The notes under the pieces: model-generated
The model's database searches: none
What the model was told of the DNA's origin: nothing
The model's input: the letters and a program-made list of their open reading frames with translations, nothing else
Source: an uncultured Collinsella sp.
Lineage (GTDB): Bacteria > Actinomycetota > Coriobacteriia > Coriobacteriales > Coriobacteriaceae
Direction: 5' to 3'
Assembly: GCA_934654585.1 (NCBI GenBank)
Contig: CAKUGF010000010.1
Span: forward strand, 4,685-68,684
Length of the DNA: 64,000 bases
In this document: one piece after another, positions 24,617 to 32,184 of the stretch
Numbering within the stretch: position 1 is the first letter of the stretch
Layout: the number at the start of each line of letters is the position of its first letter
Program-made: the position numbers and the translations under genes

Positions 24617-25822
24617 ATGAGCGGACTGATTATCGATAGCGAAGCCTGTATCGGCTGCGGTCGCTGCGTTCGCGCCTGCGCCTCGAGCGGCATTGTGGTG
24701 GAGGGGGAGCGCCCCAATCGCTGTGCCCACGTAACCGACGGCTGTATCCTGTGCGGTGGGTGCGTCGACGCCTGCCCCGTCAACGCCATCTCGATCGAGC
24801 GCGACGAGGCTATCGACGCGGCAGACCTTGACGCATATCGAGACATTTGGGTATTCGTGCAGACTGACGAACACGATGCCGTGGCGCCCGTGGCCTACGA
24901 GCTCATAGGCAAGGGGCGTGAACTTGCCGATGCTCGCGGCTGCCGCCTGGTGGCACTGGTAGGTATGGGCCCCGAGGGCTCGCTCAGGGATCTGGAGCAT
25001 CTGGTTTGTGCCGGCGCTGACGAGGTCCTGGTCTGTCGCGACGAGCGTCTGCGCCAGAACGACGCGGAGGTCTACGCTCGCCTTATCTGTGATTTGGTGG
25101 CCGAGCACAAGCCCGAAGCCATTCTGTACGGCGCGACCGCCTTTGGCCGCGAGCTGGCGCCTGGCGTTGCCGTGCGCTTGCAGACGGGCCTCACGGCCGA
25201 CTGCACCGTGCTTTCGATGGACGCGGAGACGGGTCTGCTGCAGCAGACGCGCCCGGCGTTTGGTGGCAACCTCATGGCCACCATCATTTGCCCCAATCAC
25301 CGTCCGCAGATGGCAACGGTGCGTCCCGGCATCTTTAAGGCTCCCGACTTCGACTACAGCCGTTCCGGCACGATCACCCAGGTATCGCTTGCAGAAGGCG
25401 TCAAGGCCCGTGTCGAGATCTCGATTCCTGCCGAGGAATGGGGGCAGCAGGCCTCGATTGCCGATGCCGAGCGTCTAGTCGTAGTGGGCCGCGGCATTGG
25501 TTCCAAGAAAAACCTGCCGCTGATGCGAAAGCTCGCCGAGGCCCTGGGTGCGGAGCTCGGCTGCACGCGCCCCGTGGTGGAGGCCGGCTGGCTGGAGTAT
25601 CGCCATCAGATTGGCCAGACGGGCGTATCGGTCTCGCCCAAGCTCCTCGTGAGCATCGGTGTCTCGGGCGCTATCCAGCATCTCGCCGGCATCGGTGGGG
25701 CGGAGTGCATCATCGCCATCAATGAGGACCCGGATGCCCCCATCTTTGGCGCCGCCCAGTACAAGGTTGTCGGCGACGCCGTCGAGGTCGTCGAGGAGCT
25801 GCTGGCCCAGCTTGAGCGCTAG
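24617..25822 (+). CDS. etfA: EtfA with N-terminal 2[4Fe-4S] ferredoxin domain
   Basis: 401-aa protein. Residues 1-65 are a ferredoxin-like domain with two clusters of Cys, CIGCGRCVRAC and CILCGGCVDACP. The remainder is electron transfer flavoprotein alpha, including VGRGIGSKKNLPLM and GVSGAIQHLAGI in the FAD-binding half. Fusion of a ferredoxin domain to EtfA is seen in LctC of electron-confurcating lactate dehydrogenases and related anaerobic complexes, where it passes electrons to or from ferredoxin. It directly follows etfB. The 3' end overlaps the convergent HD-domain gene by 4 bp. Confidence 0.9.
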   Translation: MSGLIIDSEACIGCGRCVRACASSGIVVEGERPNRCAHVTDGCILCGGCVDACPVNAISIERDEAIDAADLDAYRDIWVFVQTDEHDAVAPVAYELIGKGRELADARGCRLVALVGMGPEGSLRDLEHLVCAGADEVLVCRDERLRQNDAEVYARLICDLVAEHKPEAILYGATAFGRELAPGVAVRLQTGLTADCTVLSMDAETGLLQQTRPAFGGNLMATIICPNHRPQMATVRPGIFKAPDFDYSRSGTITQVSLAEGVKARVEISIPAEEWGQQASIADAERLVVVGRGIGSKKNLPLMRKLAEALGAELGCTRPVVEAGWLEYRHQIGQTGVSVSPKLLVSIGVSGAIQHLAGIGGAECIIAINEDPDAPIFGAAQYKVVGDAVEVVEELLAQLER

Positions 25823-26631
25823 GCACGCGCTAGCCAGCGGCGCATCTCGTCCTTAAGGCGGCTCCAGGTTGCCTGCGTGGCGGGGTCGGTAAAGGGTTGC
25901 GTGATGCCAAAGGGCGCGTCGAGCAGGCGGTAGATATCGCCCTGCTTGCGCGCCAGCGCGCGGCTTGCCGGATAGACGAGCTCAAACATAAAGCAGATGA
26001 GTCCCACCAGGTAGTCCGCGGGCTCATCGCGCTCATCACGCGCGACGCAGCGATGCTCGTCAAAGGCGGCAAGCGCCGGTGCCGAGAAGTGGCTGGCAAG
26101 AAACGTGTCCTCATCCACTTTGAGGACGGTGTCGACGGCGCTGTCGGCGATGGTGCGCATAATGTCGATCTTGTCGCCGTCGCGCACGATATCGCAGAAG
26201 TTCCGCGTGCGGGTGTCAAGCTGTGTGGGTAGACGGAAATCACTGTGATAGGCAATGCTCGCGCGGATGAGCTTGTCTTCCGACGGGCTGTCTATAAACT
26301 CGCGGATGCTCGTTGTGGCGGGTGCGTCGGCGGGATTCTCGCCAAAGAGGACCTCGACGCCCAGCGCCGCATGGCTCATGCTCTCGGCGTCCTTAAAGGT
26401 GTCCCAGCGGCGCAGCTGCTCAAAGCGGCCCATATCGTGTAGCAGACCGCACAACCATGCCAAGTCAATATCTTCTGGCGACCAGCCCTGCTCGCGCGCT
26501 ACGGCATCGCATGCTTCGGCCACGTGGTACGTGTGCTCGATTTTGAGTGCGATGCGCGGGTTGGTGGCGTCGTAGGCATCGGTGTAGCTTTTGAAGGCCG
26601 CGCGCGCCCGGTCTCGATCGATAGCTGTCAT
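25819..26631 (-). CDS. HD-domain phosphohydrolase
   Basis: 270-aa HD-superfamily protein. The metal-binding histidines are visible in IEHTYHVAEAC (about residue 31) and LLHDMGRFEQ (HD doublet about residues 63-64), with further conserved His in SMSHAALGVEVLF and AYHSDF. The family hydrolyses phosphate esters such as nucleotides; the substrate is unknown. ATG with AGGAAG upstream. It is a single gene, convergent with etfA and divergent from azlC. An imperfect 12-bp stem-loop with two G-T pairs (about 26660-26700) lies in the 126-bp gap to azlC. Confidence 0.82.
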   Translation of the reverse strand: MTAIDRDRARAAFKSYTDAYDATNPRIALKIEHTYHVAEACDAVAREQGWSPEDIDLAWLCGLLHDMGRFEQLRRWDTFKDAESMSHAALGVEVLFGENPADAPATTSIREFIDSPSEDKLIRASIAYHSDFRLPTQLDTRTRNFCDIVRDGDKIDIMRTIADSAVDTVLKVDEDTFLASHFSAPALAAFDEHRCVARDERDEPADYLVGLICFMFELVYPASRALARKQGDIYRLLDAPFGITQPFTDPATQATWSRLKDEMRRWLARA

Positions 26632-26757
26632 AATGACTTCCTAAAAAGTTGTGTCTTTCGATCCGGTGGCAATTGTAGGTGAACTCGGTTGCTGCCGGAT
26701 GATGATTCTGACGTGTCGCTGCATGCGGCTCGGAGACCTTGTCGGGATAAGGAGCGT

Positions 26758-27450
26758 ATGGTGCTCAAAATCGTTAGAACCGTCTGGCCGGTGATGCTTA
26801 CCTATGTTGCAATAGGCGCGCCGTGCGGAATGATCATGGGGCAGTCGGGAATGGAACCCTGGATGGTCTTTGCCCTGAGCAGCACGTTTGTGACGGGCAG
26901 CGGTCAGTTTATGATCTGCAACCTGTGGCTGGCGGGCGTACCGGCACCTTCGATTATCGCGAGCGTCGCCGCCATTTCCTCGCGTTTTGCACTTTATTCG
27001 GCATCGCTTGCCCCGCATCTGAAGGGCGCCTCGAAGCGTCAGACGCTGGCGGTCACCGCGACGCTTACCGAAGAGGCGTACGGCATCTCGCTAGCCAATT
27101 TGGTCGAGAAGGACGACTGGGGCCCGCGCGAGTCCTTCGTGCTCAACGTGATCCTTATCGCAACATGGGGCGTCTCGTGCACGGCGGGTGCTGTCGCCGG
27201 CGCTGCCATCGATGTGCCCACCGCTATTGCAGGTTTTGTCTGCACATCGCTCTTTATCTGCCTGCTCTTTTCGCAGCGTCTGTCGCGCGGCAACGTTGTG
27301 GCTGCCGTTTTGGCTGCGGTGTCGGTCGCCATATGCAAGTTCTTGGGGTGGGCGAATGTCGCCGTGCCGGCAAGCGTGCTCGTCGGTGTTGCCGCGGCGC
27401 TTGTGTGCGATGCCATCTTTGATGGAAGGGGTGCCCGCGATGTCCGTTAA
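26758..27450 (+). CDS. azlC: Branched-chain amino acid exporter, AzlC subunit
   Basis: 230-aa membrane protein with about seven hydrophobic segments and the AzlC pattern: a PVMLTYVAIGAPCGM start, SSTFVTGSGQFM, and SVAAISSRFALYSASLAPHL. The large subunit works with AzlD to export branched-chain amino acids and analogues. The frame is open upstream to 26689, but the ATG at 26758 is preceded by AAGGAG, so that start is used. It overlaps azlD by 11 bp. Confidence 0.88.
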   Translation: MVLKIVRTVWPVMLTYVAIGAPCGMIMGQSGMEPWMVFALSSTFVTGSGQFMICNLWLAGVPAPSIIASVAAISSRFALYSASLAPHLKGASKRQTLAVTATLTEEAYGISLANLVEKDDWGPRESFVLNVILIATWGVSCTAGAVAGAAIDVPTAIAGFVCTSLFICLLFSQRLSRGNVVAAVLAAVSVAICKFLGWANVAVPASVLVGVAAALVCDAIFDGRGARDVR

Positions 27451-27763
27451 CGAGTTTCTGGTCCTGTGGCTGTCGTCGTGGGCGGCCATCGCGTTCTTCC
27501 GCATTGCCCCGGCATTTGTCCTGCGCGGGCGTACCTTGTCGCTCCGCGTCACCGAGGCACTGGGCTACATCCCGCCTGCTGCCTTTGCGGCGCTGGTCGC
27601 CAATGATCTGGTGAGCCCCGGTGCGTTCGACGCGGGGCTCTGGCCGGGGTTGGTCCCCTGGATCGCAGCGGCCGGCGTCGTGGCGGTGGCAATCAAGACA
27701 AAGTCGATGCTGTGGTGCTGCGTCTCGGGCATCGTGCTCTATATCGTCTTGAGCCTTATATAA
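27440..27763 (+). CDS. azlD: Branched-chain amino acid exporter, AzlD subunit
   Basis: 107-aa small membrane protein with four hydrophobic segments. It has the AzlD features RIAPAFVLRG and LGYIPPAAFAALVANDLV. Start placed at ATG 27440, preceded by GGAAGGGG and within the end of azlC (11-bp overlap); an in-frame ATG at 27422 is less well placed. Together with AzlC it should form the two-component exporter. The downstream gap to kdgT carries only a short GGCGCC-GCG-GGCGCC hairpin. Confidence 0.85.
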   Translation: MSVNEFLVLWLSSWAAIAFFRIAPAFVLRGRTLSLRVTEALGYIPPAAFAALVANDLVSPGAFDAGLWPGLVPWIAAAGVVAVAIKTKSMLWCCVSGIVLYIVLSLI

Positions 27764-27913
27764 GGGTGGCGCCGCGGGCGCCGAATCCCGTTCCATCCCA
27801 ACTTGCCGAATTTCTCATCGAGCGGGCCAATTTCTTCTGGTACCATGGTCAAACTTTACTGTAGCAAAGCATGACGTGGGCTTTTGTGCCCCGTCAGCGG
27901 AAATGGGGGTTTC

Positions 27914-28936
27914 ATGGCACAGGAAGCAACCGCCAACGAGCAAAAGAAATTCAAGGTCCCGCGCATTCCGGGCGACATCATGATCTATCCGATGATCGTC
28001 GGCCTTTTGCTCAACACCTTCTGCCCGCAGGTCTTCGAGATCGGCGGCTTCTTTACGGCTGCCTGCCGTGGTGGCTCCAATACCATCGTCGCCGCAATCC
28101 TGCTCTTTGTGGGCGCTGGCATCAGCTTTAAGTCCACACCGGGCGCCATCAAGACCGGCATTGTCGTGCTGATTCCCAAGCTTGTCGTCGCGGCGGCTCT
28201 CGGTTTGGGCGTGGCCTATTTCTTTAACGACAACTTCCTGGGCCTGAGTTCCGTGTCCATCATCGGCGGCATCACGTTCTGCAACATGGCGCTCTATACG
28301 GGCATCATGGGCGAGTTCGGCGACGAGTCCGAGCAGGGCGCCGTAGGCATCCTGTTCTTTACGGCCGGTCCCGCCGTCACGATGATCATCCTCGGTGTCT
28401 CGGGTCTCGCTAACATCCCGCTGGGCACCATCGTCGGTTCTATCTTGCCGCTCGTTATCGGCATGGTTTTGGGCAACCTCTTCCCGTTCGTCAAGAACCT
28501 GCTGGTCCCCGGCACCAATCCCGCGATTGCCGTCATCGGCTTCCAGCTCGGTGCGTCCATGAGCCTGTCGAGCTTCATCACCGGCGGTATCTCGGGCATC
28601 CTGCTGGGCCTCATCACCCTCTTTATCGTCGGCCCCATCACCTTTGCCTTCGAGCGCCTGTGCGGCGGCAACGGCAAGGCTGCTGTGGCTTGCTCCACCA
28701 TCGCCGGTACGGCTATGACCACGCCGGTCGCTCTCGCCGAGGTCGCGCCGCGCTATGCCGAGCTTGCGCCCACCGCGTACGCCCAGATCGCCACCGCCGT
28801 CATCATCACGGCGATTATGGCCCCGATTCTGACCGGTTGGGTCGATAAGAAGTTCTGCCAGGGTAAGGAAGACCTGTCGGCTGCGGGTGTTGAGGCTATC
28901 GAGGAGGCCGTCGCAACCGATATAGACGGAGAGTAA
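27914..28936 (+). CDS. kdgT: 2-keto-3-deoxygluconate permease
   Basis: 340-aa permease of the KdgT family with about ten membrane segments. Typical stretches are IPGDIMIYPMIVGLLLNTFC near the start, GGSNTIVAAILLFVGAG, and the C-terminal ACSTIAGTAMTTPVALAE. KdgT imports 2-keto-3-deoxygluconate, a pectin/uronate breakdown product, by proton symport. No other pectin or uronate genes are in the window, so the actual substrate rests on family alone. ATG has GGGGG just upstream; an in-frame ATG at 27884 does not. It appears monocistronic and is followed by a stem-loop at 29036. Confidence 0.85.
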   Translation: MAQEATANEQKKFKVPRIPGDIMIYPMIVGLLLNTFCPQVFEIGGFFTAACRGGSNTIVAAILLFVGAGISFKSTPGAIKTGIVVLIPKLVVAAALGLGVAYFFNDNFLGLSSVSIIGGITFCNMALYTGIMGEFGDESEQGAVGILFFTAGPAVTMIILGVSGLANIPLGTIVGSILPLVIGMVLGNLFPFVKNLLVPGTNPAIAVIGFQLGASMSLSSFITGGISGILLGLITLFIVGPITFAFERLCGGNGKAAVACSTIAGTAMTTPVALAEVAPRYAELAPTAYAQIATAVIITAIMAPILTGWVDKKFCQGKEDLSAAGVEAIEEAVATDIDGE

Positions 28937-29035
28937 CGACCGTTATCGATACATGATTCTGGCGTGCAATTCGCGCCGTATGGGCGCCTGAACGGCAACT
29001 GTTCTGCAGTGACGTTCGGGCGCTCTGTTATTATT

Positions 29036-29066
29036 CCCCTTACCCCTGTGGAGATAAGGGGTGTTT
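29036..29066 (+). terminator. Possible terminator after kdgT
   Basis: A 7-bp stem (29036-29042 with 29055-29061) with a 12-nt loop is followed by TGTTT. It lies in the 190-bp gap before the diguanylate cyclase gene and is weak but well placed. Confidence 0.45.
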
Positions 29067-29126
29067 GCAGCCCGGAGACGACGCGGGCGATTCTGACCAC
29101 TTGGATATAAGAGGGGATGACACCTG

Positions 29127-30269
29127 GTGGTTAAGGCACTCAAGATTGAGATCTTTCTGCTGTGCATGATTATTCTTATCGGGCTTGCCGTGCGGAGTCG
29201 TCGCTCCCTGTTCTCGAGCACCCAACAACTTCTGTTTAGCATGCTCGGCTACACGTCTGCGGCGTACATTTTCTTTGACATGATCTGGGTCATCTCGGAC
29301 GGGGCCGGTGACATGCTGAGTGTTGCGGCCAACTGGATTTCCAACGCAGTCTCGTTTTCGCTGTTTGCCATCGCTTGCCTCATCTGGTTTATGTATTCCG
29401 AGACGTTACAGGGTTCTCGGCTTCTGACCACACGTTCTAGGGTAGTACTTTTGACGCTGCCTACGGTTCTGGTAGTTGTGCTGGCGTTTACTAGCTACTG
29501 GACGCATACCCTGTTTTATATCGATGCCCAGGGTATATATCGTCGTGGCTTTGCCTATATGATTCAGCCTATCGTGAGCTACTGCTACGTCATATTTACG
29601 TCCTTGCATGCTTTTGTGCATTCGCAACGGGTCGAAAGCCTGCAAAAGAAGACCATTTATCGTACCCTTGCGTTTTTTGCCATTCCTGCGCTGGTTGGCG
29701 GCACCTTTCAGGTCGTGTTCTCGGTGCCCGGTCTTTGCGTCGGCATAATGATTAGCATTCTGTTGCTTTATGTTGTCTATCAGGAACAATTGATCTCGAC
29801 CGACCCACTGACCGGTCTCAATAATCGCAACCGCTTTGAGACCTATATATTGTCGCTATTCTCGAATGTCGATCAGGCCGACGATGTGTATCTGCTCATG
29901 ATGGATGCGGACGGGTTTAAGCAGATTAATGACCGGTATGGACATGTTGAGGGCGACCATGCCCTTCAGGTTATTTCCGCGGCGCTCAAGGTCGTCTGCT
30001 CGCCATCCGGCGGCTTTATTGCGCGCTATGGCGGCGATGAGTTCGTGGTGTTGCAGAAGGGGGCAACGGAGGATGACGTTGTCTGCTTGTGCTCGGCGAT
30101 CAACGACGAGCTCGCACGCGCCGAGGTGCCGTACGCATTGCGGATGTCCATCGGTTACGCGCACGTTGGCGCTGGTGTCGATACTTGGCAAGACCTACTT
30201 CGCGCCGCCGATGCGGAGCTCTACCGCGTCAAGGCCGAGAAGAAAAGGGCCGGTGTCCAGATACGCTAG
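29127..30269 (+). CDS. Membrane-bound GGDEF diguanylate cyclase
   Basis: 380-aa protein. Residues 1-215 hold six to seven hydrophobic segments, a membrane sensor of the kind found in 7TM-type signalling proteins. Residues 220-380 are a GGDEF domain: STDPLTGLNNRNRF at its start, MMDADGFKQINDRYGH with the metal-binding Asp residues, and an intact active-site loop ARYGGDEFVVL. It should make cyclic di-GMP in response to an unknown signal. No EAL or HD-GYP partner is adjacent. Start is a GTG with AGAGGGG about 10 nt upstream. A bidirectional terminator follows. Confidence 0.88.
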   Translation: MVKALKIEIFLLCMIILIGLAVRSRRSLFSSTQQLLFSMLGYTSAAYIFFDMIWVISDGAGDMLSVAANWISNAVSFSLFAIACLIWFMYSETLQGSRLLTTRSRVVLLTLPTVLVVVLAFTSYWTHTLFYIDAQGIYRRGFAYMIQPIVSYCYVIFTSLHAFVHSQRVESLQKKTIYRTLAFFAIPALVGGTFQVVFSVPGLCVGIMISILLLYVVYQEQLISTDPLTGLNNRNRFETYILSLFSNVDQADDVYLLMMDADGFKQINDRYGHVEGDHALQVISAALKVVCSPSGGFIARYGGDEFVVLQKGATEDDVVCLCSAINDELARAEVPYALRMSIGYAHVGAGVDTWQDLLRAADAELYRVKAEKKRAGVQIR

Positions 30270-30272
30270 AAA

Positions 30273-30310
30273 AAAGGGGCGCACGACCGTGTTTGGTCGT
30301 GCGCCCCTTT
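30273..30310. terminator. Bidirectional terminator
   Basis: A 13-bp GC-rich perfect stem (30276-30288 with 30295-30307) has a 6-nt loop, preceded by six A and followed by TTT. It separates the convergent diguanylate cyclase and paaK genes. Confidence 0.88.
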
Positions 30311-30324
30311 GCGTTGGCAGGGAA

Positions 30325-31560
30325 TTAGTAGCGGCTGTCGAAGATGCGCCTCGTCTTTTTCTCGGAACGGGGCAGCTCGCCGAGCGGTACGGCAGTTGCC
30401 TTGGGTGTGCAGCCGATCTTGGCCTTAAAGACGGCGGCCACCTCGCGCTCGCATGCGTCGCGCTCGGCGCCCGTCAGCTCGCTTTCGAACAGCAGCTCAA
30501 GCACGTCGCGGCCGTTAACGGCCTCGATCATCACCTGGTACTCGGAGCTCGCGCCATCGGCAAACTTAAGGACTTCCTCGATCTGGGCGGGGAACATGTT
30601 GCAGCCCTTGACCTTGATCATGTCGTCGGTACGGCCGACCAGGGTGTCGATACGCGGGTGGTCAAGGCCGCAAGCGCATTTGCCGGGGATGATGCGCGTC
30701 AGGTCGTGCGTACGGTACCTGATAAGCGGTGCGCCCTGCTTGCGCAACGTCGTGAGCACCAGCTCACCCACTTCGCCGTCGGGAAGTGCCTCGCCAGTCT
30801 TGGGGTCGACGATCTCGCAGTAGACGTAATCGGACCAGATGTGCATGCCGTCATGCTCGCTGCACGAGATGCCGATGCCCGGGCCGTAGATCTCGGTGAG
30901 GCCGTAAATGTCGAAGATCTCGATGCCCAGCTCGTTTTGGATGCGCTGGCGCATCTTTTCGCCCCAGCGCTCCGATCCGATGACGCCGCGGGTCAGGTGC
31001 AGCTTGTCGCGCAGGCCGCGCTTGGTGATTTCCTCGGCAAGCAGAAGGGCATAGCTCGAAGTCGCGGTGATGACGGTCGAGCCCAGGTCCTGCATCATCT
31101 TGAGCTGCTTTTCGGTGTTGCCGGGACCCATGGGAATAGCCATGGCGCCCAGGCGCTCGCAGCCCAGCTGAAAGCCGATACCCGCCGTCCACAGACCGTA
31201 ACCCGGGGTGATTTGGATGCGGTCCTGGGGCGTAATGCCGGCCGTGCGGTAGCAACGGGCGAACATGTCGGCCCAATCATCCACGTCTTGCTTGGTGTAG
31301 GGGATGATCACGGGCGTACCAGTGGTGCCGGACGAGCTGTGGATACGGACGACTTCCTCGTCCGGTACAGCCTGGATGCCCAGCGGGTACGCCTCGCGAA
31401 GATCGGCTTTTTCGGAAAAGGGGAGTTGCTCAAACTCTTCTTGTGTGGTGATGCTTGCGATGTCGATGCCGTCGAACTTTTGGGCATAGAACGGCGAGCG
31501 GTCCTTGAGGGTCTGGAACTGCTTGGTAATGAGCTCAAGCTGCTCGGGTCGCATATTCAT
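30325..31560 (-). CDS. paaK: Phenylacetate-CoA ligase family protein
   Basis: 411-aa AMP-forming ligase of the PaaK family. The adenylate-binding loop is SSGTTGTPVIIPYTKQD, and DIYGLTEIYGPG and RYRTHDLTRI are the later signature motifs. The enzyme joins arylacetates such as phenylacetate or indoleacetate to CoA. It is the last gene of an operon with iorA and iorB, which produce arylacetyl-CoA from aryl-pyruvates. The pair could run toward free acid with energy capture or activate the acid for reduction; the direction is an inference. ATG with AAGGAG upstream; 15 bp after iorB. Confidence 0.88.
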   Translation of the reverse strand: MNMRPEQLELITKQFQTLKDRSPFYAQKFDGIDIASITTQEEFEQLPFSEKADLREAYPLGIQAVPDEEVVRIHSSSGTTGTPVIIPYTKQDVDDWADMFARCYRTAGITPQDRIQITPGYGLWTAGIGFQLGCERLGAMAIPMGPGNTEKQLKMMQDLGSTVITATSSYALLLAEEITKRGLRDKLHLTRGVIGSERWGEKMRQRIQNELGIEIFDIYGLTEIYGPGIGISCSEHDGMHIWSDYVYCEIVDPKTGEALPDGEVGELVLTTLRKQGAPLIRYRTHDLTRIIPGKCACGLDHPRIDTLVGRTDDMIKVKGCNMFPAQIEEVLKFADGASSEYQVMIEAVNGRDVLELLFESELTGAERDACEREVAAVFKAKIGCTPKATAVPLGELPRSEKKTRRIFDSRY

Positions 31561-31575
31561 GGTGTTCTCCTTGCG

Positions 31576-32184
31576 TTAACGGGAGGCGTGGTCGGAGACA
31601 GAGGCGACGGCCACATCGATGGCACGGTCGTTGAGCGCGATAAACTGTGGTCGCACGCTGGCATGCATGGCGTCGCGGAGCTCCTCGACGGTAATGCCGA
31701 GGTCACTGATGGCGATGGCGCTTGCCAACAGCGCGACGTTGAGCGCCTTGGGCGAGCCAATTTGCTCAATGAGCGCGGCATCGTCGACGAGCAGGCAACC
31801 GGGAACGGCCTGCTTCAGGTAGTCCAGGAAGGGACCGGCGCTGTATGCCTCGCGCGAGAGCGCTGCCGTCACGGGCTGTACGCTGCTCGTGGCACTTACC
31901 AGGGCGCCGCCAGGGCGCAGATAGCTTAGGCATCGCACGGCCTCGGCGGGCTCAAAGGCGATGATGAGATCGGCTTCGCCGTGGGCGATAAGCGGCGCGT
32001 CGACGCCGGGCTCGCCCTGGTTTGCCAGGCGCACATGTGAGACGACGGAACCGCCGCGCTGGGCCATGCCGATGGTCTCGGCGGTGCGCACGCGCCAGTT
32101 GCGCGTCTCGGCGGCCTGTGCGAGCAGCTTGGCAGCAAGGACGGTGCCCTGGCCGCCCACGCCGGTAATCATGATGTTGAGCAT
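31576..32184 (-). CDS. iorB: Indolepyruvate:ferredoxin oxidoreductase subunit beta
   Basis: 202-aa gamma-type subunit of the 2-oxoacid:ferredoxin oxidoreductase family. It shows MITGVGGQGTVLAAKLLAQA at the N-terminus and MAQRGGSVVSHVR, both diagnostic of IorB. With IorA it oxidatively decarboxylates aryl-pyruvates from Trp, Phe and Tyr to arylacetyl-CoA, reducing ferredoxin. The start is the ATG at 32184, whose first base overlaps the iorA stop (TAATG); the frame remains open upstream but that is inside iorA. Confidence 0.9.
   Translation of the reverse strand: MLNIMITGVGGQGTVLAAKLLAQAAETRNWRVRTAETIGMAQRGGSVVSHVRLANQGEPGVDAPLIAHGEADLIIAFEPAEAVRCLSYLRPGGALVSATSSVQPVTAALSREAYSAGPFLDYLKQAVPGCLLVDDAALIEQIGSPKALNVALLASAIAISDLGITVEELRDAMHASVRPQFIALNDRAIDVAVASVSDHASR

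Noticed and set aside
28937..29126. A cyclic di-GMP riboswitch before the GGDEF gene
   Set aside because: The expected GEMM consensus segments are missing; only a short terminator-like stem is seen.
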